This document shows positions 1-10,654 of a stretch of DNA of 64,000 bases, piece after piece. The notes beneath the pieces were generated by a model, which worked only from the letters and a program-made list of their open reading frames with translations, did not search any database and had not been told where the DNA came from. How positions within the stretch are numbered: the stretch's first letter is position 1; each line of letters opens with the position of its first letter. The stretch comes from Psychrobacter jeotgali (GTDB lineage: Bacteria; Pseudomonadota; Gammaproteobacteria; Pseudomonadales; Moraxellaceae): the NCBI RefSeq assembly GCF_904846315.1, contig NZ_CAJHAF010000001.1:1302001-1366000 (forward strand), written 5' to 3'. A program made the translations under genes and the position numbers.

Positions 1-208
1 TAAAACGTTACAATTTTCTATTGCTTAAAGCTGCATTCTGCTAGGGCTGGATAGATTTTAAACTCATAATAGATATAAAGGATAATACCTAAAAGCAATT
101 AAATTTATCTAAAATCCCTTGCTTTTTAGTGTTATTCACGGCATTGTTAACGGTTGACAGTTCAAATTGACTGAAGCAAAAAATAACTGCAAAAGAGGAT
201 TGGTTTTC

Positions 209-1342
209 ATGAGTAATTTAACAGTAGGCTTAGTCGGCTGGCGTGGTATGGTAGGATCAGTGCTGATGCAACGGATGATAGAGGAAAAAGACTTCGCTGG
301 TATTACGCCGGTGTTTTTTTCGACCAGTAATGCAGGTGGCGACGCTCCGAAATTCGATGGTATTGAGCCCAGTAAACTTAAAGATGCTCATGATATTGAA
401 GCACTGGCAACTTGTGATGTCATTATTACCTGTCAAGGTGGCGACTATACCCAGAAAGTACATCAGCCGCTACGTGATGGTGGCTGGGAAGGTTACTGGA
501 TAGATGCGGCAAGTACGCTAAGAATGGATGAAGATAGTATTATTATTTTAGATCCAGTCAATCGTAACGTTATCGATCAAGCGCTAGCTGACGGCAAAAA
601 AGATTTTATCGGTGGTAACTGTACGGTTTCGCTCATGATGATGGCCATTGGTGAGCTCTTCAATAAAGGCTGGGTTGAGTGGGTCAGCGCCATGACCTAT
701 CAAGCAGCTAGTGGCTCAGGTGCCAATAACATGCGCGAGCTAATCGAAGGCATGGGTGTGTTGCGTGACGCCGTCGCAGATGAGCTGGCTGACCCTGCCA
801 GCGCTATTCTAGATATCGATAAGAAAATTGCTCAGACTCAGCGCTCGGATGACTTTCCTAAACAATACTTCGGTGTACCATTAGCTGGTAGCTTGATTCC
901 TTATATCGACGCGCAGTTGGAAAACAAGCAATCTCGTGAAGAATGGAAAGGCGGTGTCGAAACCAATAAAATCCTTGGCAACTCTGAAGCAAACAGCATT
1001 CCCATTGATGGTATGTGTGTACGTGTGGGAGCGATGCGTTGTCATGCGCAAGGGTTAACTATTAAACTCAAAAAAGATATTCCACTAGAAGAAATCGAAG
1101 CGGCTCTTAAAAATAGCGGCAATCAGTGGCTTGATGTGGTTGAAGATGATAAAGAGGCAACCATGAACCGTCTAACACCAGTAGCCGTTACCGGTACATT
1201 AACGGTTGCACTTGGACGTTTGCGCAAGCTCAAAATGGGCGGCGAGTATTTAGGAGCATTCACGGTCGGTGACCAGTTACTCTGGGGTGCAGCAGAACCG
1301 CTACGCCGGATGCTAAATATTATCCGCGAGCAAAACAGCTAA
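209..1342 (+). CDS. asd: Aspartate-semialdehyde dehydrogenase
   Basis: Reduces aspartyl phosphate to aspartate semialdehyde with NADPH, the branch point to lysine/diaminopimelate, methionine and threonine in the cytoplasm. The 377-residue product has the N-terminal NADP-binding start [12 protein letters not shown] and the catalytic cysteine in GGNCTVS (about C138), as in the enterobacterial-type enzyme. An in-frame TTG exists at 167, but the ATG at 209 has an AGAGG ribosome site ten bases upstream and gives the normal family length, so it is preferred. The gene stands alone and ends in a strong bidirectional terminator. Family assignment is secure. Confidence 0.96.
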   Translation: MSNLTVGLVGWRGMVGSVLMQRMIEEKDFAGITPVFFSTSNAGGDAPKFDGIEPSKLKDAHDIEALATCDVIITCQGGDYTQKVHQPLRDGGWEGYWIDAASTLRMDEDSIIILDPVNRNVIDQALADGKKDFIGGNCTVSLMMMAIGELFNKGWVEWVSAMTYQAASGSGANNMRELIEGMGVLRDAVADELADPASAILDIDKKIAQTQRSDDFPKQYFGVPLAGSLIPYIDAQLENKQSREEWKGGVETNKILGNSEANSIPIDGMCVRVGAMRCHAQGLTIKLKKDIPLEEIEAALKNSGNQWLDVVEDDKEATMNRLTPVAVTGTLTVALGRLRKLKMGGEYLGAFTVGDQLLWGAAEPLRRMLNIIREQNS

Positions 1343-1364
1343 AAGTTCTGATTAACTTTAATAT

Positions 1365-1392
1365 AAAAAAGACAGCCTAGGCTGTCTTTTTT
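1365..1392. terminator. Bidirectional rho-independent terminator
   Basis: A perfect inverted repeat with arms GACAGCC and GGCTGTC (1371-1386) is flanked by A6 on the left and T6 on the right, so it can terminate both asd (+) and the convergent SOUL gene (-). Confidence 0.88.
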
Positions 1393-1415
1393 ATACGCTA
1401 TATTTGTCTAATAAA

Positions 1416-2099
1416 TTACTGATACTGAATCATAACTTCATTACGACGCAAGAACGGTAGCGTCCATGGCGGATTATATCTTGCCAGTTCAGGATTACCT
1501 ATAATATCTAGCTTTTGGCTTTGTCTCTGCATCCAAGTTTTCAGCGCTTCTGTTTTGGCTTCTACTTTTTCGCTGCCAGCTAATCCTGAAAACTTGATCA
1601 CGCCATAAGTCTGCGCAGGAACCTCAATAATAGTCACTTCAGCGTTATTGGGTTTTGGTAAAGTCTGCATCGTATATTGACTAGGCATAACAAAGCGTAC
1701 ACGCCATTTATCGTCTTGTTGCTGCATATTCACTGGAGCAGTCATAGCTATTTTCTGTGAGACACTTTGGTCAGCTTGCTGCATCTTGACCGGTGCTGTC
1801 ATACTAATTTTGCTACTATCACCATTATCGGCGGTATTGTTACCAAAAATATAGTTTGCTAAGGTTTTAAAACCTTGACGACTGGCAGAGTCTTGATCGC
1901 CTGTAACCCAAGTTTGAGCGACCAACTGCGCATCATAACGACGTAGCTCAAAATCATTATCCTGCAATAAAATCGTATAATTAGGCTCTTCAACGGCCAT
2001 AGCGGCTCCTGAAATAAATAACAAACTGCCAAGTAGTAGAGATACTGATACTATAGTTTTCAAATCAATCTCCATGGGTAAAACGGCAATCAAAAACAA
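1416..2099 (-). CDS. SOUL-family heme-binding protein, exported
   Basis: Member of the SOUL/HBP heme-binding family. Its exact role in bacteria is unsettled. The N-terminus is a signal peptide (hydrophobic core IVSVSLLLGSLLF, cleavage probably after GAAMA), followed by the family core starting YTILLQDNDFELRRY. The typical KISMTAPV element occurs twice in slightly different form (KISMTAPVKMQ and KIAMTAPVNMQ). The start is uncertain. TTG at 2099 has a purine-rich GAGA six bases upstream. The ATG at 2075 gives a tidier signal peptide but has no visible ribosome site. The gene is convergent with asd and stands alone. A periplasmic location is inferred from the signal peptide. Confidence 0.85.
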   Translation of the reverse strand: MFLIAVLPMEIDLKTIVSVSLLLGSLLFISGAAMAVEEPNYTILLQDNDFELRRYDAQLVAQTWVTGDQDSASRQGFKTLANYIFGNNTADNGDSSKISMTAPVKMQQADQSVSQKIAMTAPVNMQQQDDKWRVRFVMPSQYTMQTLPKPNNAEVTIIEVPAQTYGVIKFSGLAGSEKVEAKTEALKTWMQRQSQKLDIIGNPELARYNPPWTLPFLRRNEVMIQYQ

Positions 2100-2182
2100 G
2101 TTTAATCTCTTCTTACCTTAGCAATCACCTCATCCTATTGTCTGTGCTATTTTGGTATAAGCTTTAACTTCCTGACTTATAG

Positions 2183-3418
<1,236 letters not shown>

Positions 3419-3453
3419 TCTATTTGAGTTCTAATATCTTATAATATTAATTT

Positions 3454-3486
3454 AAAAGACCAGTCAAAAATATTGACTGGTCTTTT
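3454..3486 (+). terminator. Rho-independent terminator after tgt
   Basis: A 13-bp perfect stem (AAAAGACCAGTCA / TGACTGGTCTTTT) with a seven-base loop lies 35 bases after the tgt stop. A and T runs on both sides would also let it act on leftward transcripts from metS. Confidence 0.88.
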
Positions 3487-3531
3487 ATTTTGAGCGCCTT
3501 AAAATCTTTTAAAGCTTTAAGAATTAAACAT

Positions 3532-3599
3532 AGAGCTCAAACTTCAAGAGCTTAAACCAAGAGCTCAAACTTCAAGAGCTTAAACCAAGAACTTAAACA
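3532..3599. repeat. 28-bp tandem repeat, two and a half copies
   Basis: A 28-base unit beginning AGAGCTCAAACTTCA occurs at 3532-3559 and 3560-3587 without mismatch. A partial, diverged third copy follows at 3588-3599 and runs into the stop codon of metS. Each unit is itself two related halves of 15 and 13 bases. It lies in the 3' untranslated side of the metS transcript. Confidence 0.85.
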
Positions 3600-3724
3600 T
3601 AGTCATCAGGTACCTGATCCATGGGAATATCAGGATGTTTTCTTAGGTGCAAGATGGCCGCAAGTAAACCGCCCCATATCAGCACCATTGAAAATATCAT
3701 AAAAATAATCGCTGAAGTTGTCAT
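3593..3724 (-). CDS. metS: MetS-like small subunit of NSS transporter
   Basis: A 43-residue membrane peptide starting MTTSAIIFMIFSMVLIWGG, with one transmembrane helix (about residues 4-26) and a charged tail ending DQVPDDYV. It begins 46 bases downstream of the NSS symporter on the same strand and has a good AGGA ribosome site. Small single-helix partners of this kind are known as MetS, required with MetP for methionine/alanine import in Corynebacterium glutamicum. Size, topology, short hydrophilic tail and position all match that family. Assignment is by context and general character, since such short proteins give weak similarity. The stop codon overlaps the degraded end of a 28-bp tandem repeat. 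Confidence 0.78.
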   Translation of the reverse strand: MTTSAIIFMIFSMVLIWGGLLAAILHLRKHPDIPMDQVPDDYV

Positions 3725-3770
3725 AATAATTTCCTATTAAAGTTTTAATCTACCTGCCAGCTATGGATGC

Positions 3771-5294
3771 TTATCTAGTAGAAGCGTCATCAATGACACG
3801 AGCTTTATCGTCTTCATCATCATGAAGACCTCTCATACGGGTGAGTATGAAAGCTCCTAATCCAAAGAAAACCACCACGCCCCAACCAAATAATAATAGT
3901 ATGGTAGTAGAGTAACCTTCATAAGGATTTTGTACCAGCTCAATAAGCTTTAGACCTAAAGCAATGATCAATACGGTTGGAGTGATAACCGTCAGCATAA
4001 ATACCCAAGCACCACCAAGTTTGACACTAGAGATGCGGTTGATATGATCCAGTAGACCTGGGATTTTATGGCGATTAAACCAAGTTACCCAAATAATTGA
4101 TAACAAGCCACCCGCAACGATGCCAATATTATTAGCAAAGTGATCTATTACATCTACTAATACCAATGAGCTACCGGTAGAAAAAGCAGCGATTGAAATT
4201 ACAGCACACGCTCCGCCTATAACAGCCACAGCCTTGCGGCGTGACCAAACAAACTTATCCTGAAAAGCAGCAATAGGCACCTCAAGAATACTAACTAGAG
4301 AGCTGATACCCGCTACCACTAAAGAACCAAAAAATAAGAAACCAATAAAATCACCACTTGAACCCATAGTAGAGATGATCTTAGGGAATACAAAGAATGC
4401 CAGTCCTACACCACCACTAGCAACTTCAGAGACATCTTGACCTGAGGACATAGCCATAAAACCAATGGCAGCAAAAATACCAATACCCGCAATTAACTCA
4501 AAAGATGAGTTAGCAAAACCAACCACTAAACCTGCGCCGGTTAAGTTAGTATTCTTTTTAAGGTAAGAGGCATAAGTCACCATAATACCAAAACCTACCG
4601 ATAGCGAGAAGAACACATGGCCATAAGCAGCAAGCCAGACGCTAGGATCTTTCATCCGCTCCCAGTTAGGCTCAAAGAAAGCATTTAGGCCAACCTCAGC
4701 ACCGGGTAAGTTAACGGCTTTGAAAACCATGATGCCAAACAGTACTATGAGGAGTGGAATACAGATCTTGTTAGCAATCTCTACCCCTTTACGAATACCG
4801 CCTGCCATAATCAGTATGGCTAGCGCCCAGACGATGAGCAAACCTATAAACATCTGCGGCACGAATACGGAAGTCAAATCTCCAGTGTGCTGCACAAAGT
4901 CGCTAACAAAGAAGGTCGTGGTATCCTCACCCCACTTTTGTCCGAATGAGAAGAGCATATAACTGCCCGCCCAGACGATAACAGCGGCATAGTAGATCGC
5001 TATCACAAAAGAGACAAGGGTCTGCCACCAACCAATAAACTGGGCAGATTTTATCATTTTTTTGTAAGCACGCGGTGGCGCAGAACGATATTTGTGCCCT
5101 ACGATATAATCTAAAAATAACAGCGGAATACCCGCTGTTAATAAGGCGATGAGATAAGGCACCATAAATGCCCCGCCCCCATTATCATAAGCAACATAAG
5201 GGAAACGCCATATGTTGCCTAATCCTACTGCTGAACCGACAGCAGCTATAATAAATCCAGTTCTGCTGGACCAATTTTCCCTTTGTTCTGCCAT
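3771..5294 (-). CDS. NSS-family sodium-dependent transporter (MetP-like)
   Basis: Sodium:neurotransmitter-symporter family permease of 507 residues in the inner membrane. It opens with the hallmark TM1 sequence SRTGFIIAAVGSAVGLGNIWRFPY, whose unwound segment GSAVGLGN binds sodium and the substrate amino group in LeuT. About eleven to twelve hydrophobic segments follow, then a charged C-terminal tail. The start has a TAGGAG ribosome site six bases upstream. The small gene metS immediately downstream suggests a MetPS-type methionine/alanine importer. The substrate itself cannot be read from the sequence. Confidence 0.92.
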   Translation of the reverse strand: MAEQRENWSSRTGFIIAAVGSAVGLGNIWRFPYVAYDNGGGAFMVPYLIALLTAGIPLLFLDYIVGHKYRSAPPRAYKKMIKSAQFIGWWQTLVSFVIAIYYAAVIVWAGSYMLFSFGQKWGEDTTTFFVSDFVQHTGDLTSVFVPQMFIGLLIVWALAILIMAGGIRKGVEIANKICIPLLIVLFGIMVFKAVNLPGAEVGLNAFFEPNWERMKDPSVWLAAYGHVFFSLSVGFGIMVTYASYLKKNTNLTGAGLVVGFANSSFELIAGIGIFAAIGFMAMSSGQDVSEVASGGVGLAFFVFPKIISTMGSSGDFIGFLFFGSLVVAGISSLVSILEVPIAAFQDKFVWSRRKAVAVIGGACAVISIAAFSTGSSLVLVDVIDHFANNIGIVAGGLLSIIWVTWFNRHKIPGLLDHINRISSVKLGGAWVFMLTVITPTVLIIALGLKLIELVQNPYEGYSTTILLLFGWGVVVFFGLGAFILTRMRGLHDDEDDKARVIDDASTR

Positions 5295-5460
5295 ACGATA
5301 CTCCTAAAATAATGGTAGGCTATTTAAGTCCAGTAGACTATAAAATGACTGAATCAACAAAGAAGCTACAAGCCAGCTAAAATAAGTTGCTGTAACCTTA
5401 CTATATATGAATAGAAAGTTTCTGCTAATCATTGCCAAAAGTCAAGTACTCATAAATACA

Positions 5461-5488
5461 AAAAGCCATAACAATTTGTTATAGCTTA
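5461..5488 (-). terminator. Terminator after lpxA
   Basis: Read on the minus strand, AAGCTATAACA, a short loop and TGTTATGGCTT form an 11-bp stem with one G-U pair, followed by a T run. It lies about 45 bases after the lpxA stop and closes the envelope gene cluster before the NSS transporter. Confidence 0.72.
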
Positions 5489-5534
5489 ATCTCAAATATT
5501 ATTTTTAGCTAAAATCATGCTGTTATAAAAGGTT

Positions 5535-6314
5535 CTAGCGTACTACTCCTCGTTGACTGTGCTCTAGAGAATCTATGATTAACTGTATCTTGGGCTCTTT
5601 TTCTAGCAGCTCTTCTTTCAACACTGCCAAAGACTGAGCGGTAGTAAGTCCTGATCTAAACACCGTAAGATAGGCTTGACGTAAGACATCGATGGTTTGT
5701 TGTGACCAGTCTTTTCGGCGCATACCCTCAATATTGAGGCCATGAGCTCGAGCTGGATTGCCTGAGACCATAGTAAAAGCAGCCACATCTTTTAGGATCA
5801 AACTGGCGCCGCCAATGAGACTGTAATCATCTACTCGGCAAAACTGATGGATACCTGAGTTGCCGCCAACAATAGTATGACTACCAATAACCACATGACC
5901 AGCTATACCGACATTATTGGCAAATACGTTATGATCACCAATAAGACAATCATGAGCAACGTGGGTGTTGACCATCAGTAAGTTATGATTACCAATTTTA
6001 GTTAGGCATTGGTCTTGTATAGTACCGCGATGTAAGCTACAAGCTTCGCGAATGGTATTATGATCGCCAATCTCCAGCCAAGTGCGCTCGCCTGCATATT
6101 TTAAATCCTGCGGGTCTTCGCCAATACTGGCAAATTGAAATATCTGATTATGTTTACCAATTCGAGTCAGCTTTGATACCACCACATGTCTATGCAGGAC
6201 AGTATGAGCCCCGATAGTTACTTCATCGCCAATGATGCAATAAGGCCCTATAACGGCAGTATCATCGATCGTAGCAGATGGTGAGATGAGTGCTGTAGGG
6301 TGAATCTGACTCAT
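5535..6314 (-). CDS. lpxA: UDP-N-acetylglucosamine O-acyltransferase
   Basis: First committed step of lipid A synthesis: transfers a 3-hydroxyacyl chain from ACP to the 3-OH of UDP-GlcNAc in the cytoplasm. The 259-residue length is typical. The N-terminal two thirds is a left-handed parallel beta helix of hexapeptide repeats (for example ATIDDTAVIGPYCIIGD). The catalytic His lies in THVAHDCLIGDHN, and the C-terminal domain is helical. It is the last gene of the lpxD-fabZ-lpxA run, 111 bases after fabZ. lpxB, which often follows, is not here. A terminator follows instead. Confidence 0.97.
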   Translation of the reverse strand: MSQIHPTALISPSATIDDTAVIGPYCIIGDEVTIGAHTVLHRHVVVSKLTRIGKHNQIFQFASIGEDPQDLKYAGERTWLEIGDHNTIREACSLHRGTIQDQCLTKIGNHNLLMVNTHVAHDCLIGDHNVFANNVGIAGHVVIGSHTIVGGNSGIHQFCRVDDYSLIGGASLILKDVAAFTMVSGNPARAHGLNIEGMRRKDWSQQTIDVLRQAYLTVFRSGLTTAQSLAVLKEELLEKEPKIQLIIDSLEHSQRGVVR

Positions 6315-6425
6315 AAAACAGGCCTTTGTATCACTGGTGCAAAAAATGATGAAGTAGTAGGGTTAATCTTATTTGTTATTTTACAAACTTTAGAGTATGG
6401 GTCAAAGCTATCATAGTAAAGTCTG

Positions 6426-6941
6426 TTATTGTTCTTGACGGGCTATCATAACCTGCGCGCTCGCTGCCAATTCATTTTCCACATGTACCGTACAGTCAAA
6501 CTTATAGATACCGCGTTTTTGCATGACTTTTTTTGCTCGAATTATTAATTGATCACCAGGAATAACACGGCGCTTAAAGCGTACCTTATCAACGCCTGCA
6601 AATAGATATAAATAACCATCCTCTGCAGTCAAACCAGCGCTAATAAACCCTAGAACCCCTGAAACTTGTGCCATTGACTCTATCATTAACACACCTGGCA
6701 TAATAGGCTCGTCTGGAAAGTGCCCATTAAAAAACTCTTCGTTGATAGTCACATTTTTGATGCCAGTAATACACTCACCAGGTTTACATGCTGTCACCTT
6801 ATCGACTAACATAAAAGGATAGCGATGCGGTAAATAATGTTTAAGGGTATGATAAGTTAATGGCAAAGTTAAGCCTTGCTCAGATAAAGATTTTATATGC
6901 TCATCATTTAACGTTTCAATATCGACTTCAGTAGTGCTCAT
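6426..6941 (-). CDS. fabZ: 3-hydroxyacyl-ACP dehydratase FabZ
   Basis: Dehydrates 3-hydroxyacyl-ACP in fatty acid elongation and thereby balances the flux of hydroxyacyl chains into lipid A. The hot-dog fold core carries HRYPFMLVDKV, the catalytic His of NGHFPDEPIMPG (H74) and the catalytic Glu of MIESMAQ (E88). At 171 residues it is about 20 longer than most relatives because of an acidic N-terminal tail (MSTTEVDIETLNDEHIKSLS). The ATG has an AAGGA ribosome site nine bases upstream, so the tail is probably real. It sits between lpxD and lpxA, as in most Gram-negative bacteria. Confidence 0.96.
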   Translation of the reverse strand: MSTTEVDIETLNDEHIKSLSEQGLTLPLTYHTLKHYLPHRYPFMLVDKVTACKPGECITGIKNVTINEEFFNGHFPDEPIMPGVLMIESMAQVSGVLGFISAGLTAEDGYLYLFAGVDKVRFKRRVIPGDQLIIRAKKVMQKRGIYKFDCTVHVENELAASAQVMIARQEQ

Positions 6942-7101
6942 GGTCTGCTTCCTTGCTTATATTGCATTATACATCTGTTTGTGGTGAGTATAAGTAGCCG
7001 TTAAATTTACGTCTACTGTCATTCTCAATGGGCTTTATCATTTTGAATTTATCATTTCAGGTTTAATATTTTTAGTGCATTTGGTGATTACGTTTCAACT
7101 C

Positions 7102-8118
7102 TTAACTGTCGCCAAGTTGACGAAACCTCACTGCTGCTCTCCGCCATTTAGCTGTAGGCATGGCAGCGGTTCCTGATGAGTAAGAGCCTGGGCTTTTAAT
7201 GGACTTAGTCACCATGGTCATTCCTGATAATATCACGTCATCAGTAATTTCAATATGACCATTGATACCGACTGCTCCACCAATAATACAGCGCTTACCA
7301 ATTGTAGTACTTCCGGCGATACCTACATTAGCAGCGATAGCAGTACCGTCACCAATGTGGACGTTGTGGGCTATTTGTACTAGGTTGTCAATAATAACGT
7401 GGTTGCCAATTATTGTGTCGTCAATAGCGCCGCGATCAATACAAGTATTACTACCAATACGAACATGGTCACCTATGACCACCCGCCCAAGCTGAGCAAT
7501 ACGCTCCCAACCATCGGCACTAGGGTCTACTGTCGGCGCAAATCCAAAACCCTCAGCACCAATACTGACACCAGTATGCAACCGCACATGGTTACCGATC
7601 ACACAATTATGAGCTACGACAACTTGGGGTTTAATAACACAATCTTCACCAACGCTGGCGTATGCTTCAATGACCACATGAGCATCAAGACAACTACGTG
7701 CCCCGATATGCACCTGCTCTCCAATCACACAATAGGCCCCAATCGTCACGCCTTCAGCAATAATAGCAGTGTCAGCGATAATGGCAGTGGGATGAATCTC
7801 CAAAGGTGCTGCCAATCGTACAAACAATTTACTACTGCTAGCATAAGCTAGATAAGGGTTAGCGACTATTATAGCTACTACGTTCTTAGGTACTTCTTCA
7901 TAATAGTCTGCAGTAACTAGCACTGCGCCCGCCTGACTACTAGCAAGGCTCGCTACATAATTAGCATTAGCCAAAAAGCTTAGCTGCGTATGACTGGCGT
8001 CTTTTAAGCTACTAACACCGTCTAAAGTAAACCCTAGCTGCTCAGCGCTCAGCTTATCTTTATTTAACACGGGCTGGCGCTGTTCAATCTGAGTGATAAT
8101 CTGCTCAATCGTTATCAT
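7102..8118 (-). CDS. lpxD: UDP-3-O-(3-hydroxyacyl)glucosamine N-acyltransferase
   Basis: Third step of lipid A synthesis, N-acylation of UDP-3-O-acyl-glucosamine. The 338 residues comprise an N-terminal uridine-binding domain (about 1-100), a left-handed beta helix of hexapeptide repeats, and a short helical tail ending VRFRQLGDS. The expected catalytic His is in VQIAHNVHIGDGTAIAANVG. No clear ribosome site precedes the ATG, but no better start exists. The 112 bases between bamA and lpxD hold a terminator-like hairpin and no skp gene. Confidence 0.96.
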   Translation of the reverse strand: MITIEQIITQIEQRQPVLNKDKLSAEQLGFTLDGVSSLKDASHTQLSFLANANYVASLASSQAGAVLVTADYYEEVPKNVVAIIVANPYLAYASSSKLFVRLAAPLEIHPTAIIADTAIIAEGVTIGAYCVIGEQVHIGARSCLDAHVVIEAYASVGEDCVIKPQVVVAHNCVIGNHVRLHTGVSIGAEGFGFAPTVDPSADGWERIAQLGRVVIGDHVRIGSNTCIDRGAIDDTIIGNHVIIDNLVQIAHNVHIGDGTAIAANVGIAGSTTIGKRCIIGGAVGINGHIEITDDVILSGMTMVTKSIKSPGSYSSGTAAMPTAKWRRAAVRFRQLGDS

Positions 8119-8151
8119 AATAAGTATTAATATTATCAGTATAAAAAATTA

Positions 8152-8182
8152 AGCACCAAGCTGAAAGCTCAGCTTGGCTGCT
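8152..8182 (-). terminator. Hairpin between bamA and lpxD
   Basis: A nine-bp stem CCAAGCTGA / TCAGCTTGG (8156-8164 and 8169-8177), extendable by AGCA/TGCT with one bulge, is followed on the minus strand by a T-rich run two bases further on. It could be a terminator or attenuator that lowers readthrough from bamA into lpxD. Confidence 0.6.
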
Positions 8183-8230
8183 CGTTCAAGTTCCATAGAT
8201 CTCAATATCGATAAGAGCTATTAAACTCAT

Positions 8231-10654
8231 CTAGAAAGTACTACCAATCTGGAACTGAACTTTTTCAGTCTCATCACCTTCTTTATCACCGATAGGTACC
8301 GCATAACTCAATGAAATAGGACCGATTGGGGTATACCAAGTAATACCAGCACCAGCACTAAAACGCAGCTTATTATCTTGGTATAATAAAGGTACACCTG
8401 TATCTTCGCCTGTATTAGGATTAATAAAGGTACGATCTTCTTTATCAGTGGTATCAAATACCTGACCGCCCTCGGCGAATAATACCGGACGTACTTGATC
8501 GGTCCAGTCACCCTTGAATGGCATCGGTAAAATTAATTCGGCACCAAAAGTTGCTAGAGCGTTACCACCGACCTCTTCATCTTTAAGGTAGCGTATCTCG
8601 TCAGTGATCGCATCATAATAACTTTGCGATCTAGGACCTAGTGTTGAGGATTCATAACCACGTACCGAACCGTAACCACCAGCATAGAAGTTTTCATAAA
8701 ACGGTAAATCATTACCGTAACCGAGCTTGGTATAACCCCGTGCTACCCAGTCTTTATAAATGGGATAATAGATATTACCGCGGTAGATGGCTTTTTGATA
8801 ACTGGCATCACCAAGGCCAATGGTGGCATCAATGGTATGGCTCATACCTTTGGTAGGGAATACCGGACGATCAAGCGTGCTATAGTCCCAACCAAATAGC
8901 AAATTATAAGTGGTATATTCATTGCTGAAACCAGTACGACCGTCAAACTCACCAGTGAACTTCTCAAACTTACCACCGTCATCAATAAGTTGCTGAACGT
9001 TAGATACTCCCAAACGGTTACCACCGCGTACTTCGGTATTATCAATATTCAAACCAGCGCTCACGCGTTTGGTTTCGTCAACAGGATAACTATAGTTTAA
9101 AGTCGCACCATAAGAGTCTGTCACATAGTTACTAACGTTTCTACTATCGTATTTAGTTTCACGATAATAGGCACTAATCCCTTGTGATACTCCATTTTCA
9201 GTAAAATAAGGATCGGTATAACCTAAGCTATAAGAATCGCGGGTCTGAGAACGTGATAGAGCCGCTTTTACTCGGTTACCCGTACCCATAAAGTTGTTTT
9301 GGGTCAGATCTAATTGGAAAGTCACCCCGCCACTTTGCGAGTAACCAGCAGCAATAGTAGAGCTACCAGAAGGCTGCTCTTCCACTGTATAGTTAATATC
9401 GATTTGATCAGGCTGATTGGGTACAGGCTGCACATCAACATTAACCGTCTTAAAGAAACCAGTACGCATCAAACGGGTTCGTGACAGCTGTATGTTTCTG
9501 TTGGAGGCTAACGCTCCTTCTAATTGGCGCATCTCACGGCGCAGCACTTCGTCTTGGGTACCAAGGTTGCCCTCAAAATTAATGCGGCGCACATAAATAG
9601 GACGAGCCGGATCAATAAAGTAATCTACATCGACAATTTTCGTTTCATCGTCAATGCGTGGTACTGGACGAACTTGGGCAAAATAATAGCCTTCATTACC
9701 ATAACGATTTTTTAGCGCCGCTGTAGTAGCATCAAGATTCGCTTGAGAGTACTGTTCGTTAGGAGCAAAGGTTACCAACTCTTGTAGCTCAGCCTTGTCT
9801 AAGACCGGCTGACCTAAGAAGCTAGTATCACCAAACTGATACTGCTCACCTTCGGTTAAACTCACTTCAATAAATACGCTGCTTTTATCTTCGCTAATAT
9901 TCAAGACTGCATTATCAACTGAAAAGCGTACATAGCCATCATTCTGGTATAGAGCTTTTAGGTTCTCTAAGCTCGCTGCTAGCTTCTCTTTAGCATAACG
10001 ATCAGACTTAGATAGTAATCTGGTCCACGAAGATTCTTTTACCGCAAAGACATCTTTAATATCATCATCGCTAAAATGCTTATTGCCAATAATATTAATA
10101 TCGACAACCTTGGCAGGCTTACCTTCGATAAAGCGCACTTCAAGCTTGACGCGATTACCATCTAGTAGCGTTTGATCTACTTCGATATTACTATTGTAAT
10201 AACCTTGACTAATGTACTGCTGCTGAATCTCATTAGCCACACCCTGTAAGGTTGACTGCATGAGCACATCGCCTACTGATAGCCCCGCATTTTTCAGGCC
10301 TTCTTCAAGGCCTTCTTTAGGGATAAGTTTATTACCTTCGAAATTAACCTCAGCAATAATAGGACGCTCAATCACATCGAAAACTAAGCGGCCACCCTCA
10401 ACACGACTTTGGATATTTGCAAAGTTATTAGTGGCATATAACGCTTTAATACTGGCCGCAAGACTACTATCTGTAACGGTATCTCCTACCGAGATCGGTA
10501 GAACTGGGTAGAGGCTGTCAGGAGTTAGACGTTGTAGACCAGTGAAGCCAATATCTGTTACTACAAAGTCAGCAGCTTGTGCTGAAACACTCATTGTGGC
10601 CATTGCTACCACTAACGGCAACCCAGCCGCGCTCATAAATAAAGGCGTATGCAT
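8231..10654 (-). CDS. bamA: Outer-membrane assembly factor BamA
   Basis: Essential Omp85-family barrel that folds and inserts beta-barrel proteins into the outer membrane. About 807 residues: a signal peptide ending SVSAQA, five POTRA domains over about residues 25-425, then a 16-strand barrel ending in the classical C-terminal aromatic signal (QFQIGSTF). The ATG at 10654 has a GGA eight bases upstream. A GTG two codons earlier would leave too little space for that site, so the ATG is preferred. It lies downstream of rseP, the usual order, but skp does not follow. Confidence 0.97.
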   Translation of the reverse strand: MHTPLFMSAAGLPLVVAMATMSVSAQAADFVVTDIGFTGLQRLTPDSLYPVLPISVGDTVTDSSLAASIKALYATNNFANIQSRVEGGRLVFDVIERPIIAEVNFEGNKLIPKEGLEEGLKNAGLSVGDVLMQSTLQGVANEIQQQYISQGYYNSNIEVDQTLLDGNRVKLEVRFIEGKPAKVVDINIIGNKHFSDDDIKDVFAVKESSWTRLLSKSDRYAKEKLAASLENLKALYQNDGYVRFSVDNAVLNISEDKSSVFIEVSLTEGEQYQFGDTSFLGQPVLDKAELQELVTFAPNEQYSQANLDATTAALKNRYGNEGYYFAQVRPVPRIDDETKIVDVDYFIDPARPIYVRRINFEGNLGTQDEVLRREMRQLEGALASNRNIQLSRTRLMRTGFFKTVNVDVQPVPNQPDQIDINYTVEEQPSGSSTIAAGYSQSGGVTFQLDLTQNNFMGTGNRVKAALSRSQTRDSYSLGYTDPYFTENGVSQGISAYYRETKYDSRNVSNYVTDSYGATLNYSYPVDETKRVSAGLNIDNTEVRGGNRLGVSNVQQLIDDGGKFEKFTGEFDGRTGFSNEYTTYNLLFGWDYSTLDRPVFPTKGMSHTIDATIGLGDASYQKAIYRGNIYYPIYKDWVARGYTKLGYGNDLPFYENFYAGGYGSVRGYESSTLGPRSQSYYDAITDEIRYLKDEEVGGNALATFGAELILPMPFKGDWTDQVRPVLFAEGGQVFDTTDKEDRTFINPNTGEDTGVPLLYQDNKLRFSAGAGITWYTPIGPISLSYAVPIGDKEGDETEKVQFQIGSTF

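Noticed and set aside
154..184. TTGACA upstream of asd as a promoter
   Set aside because: The region at correct spacing is only A-rich without a credible -10 element.
7262..7851. Plus-strand frames opposite lpxD
   Set aside because: They are shadows of the repetitive hexapeptide coding sequence; no ribosome sites and biased composition.
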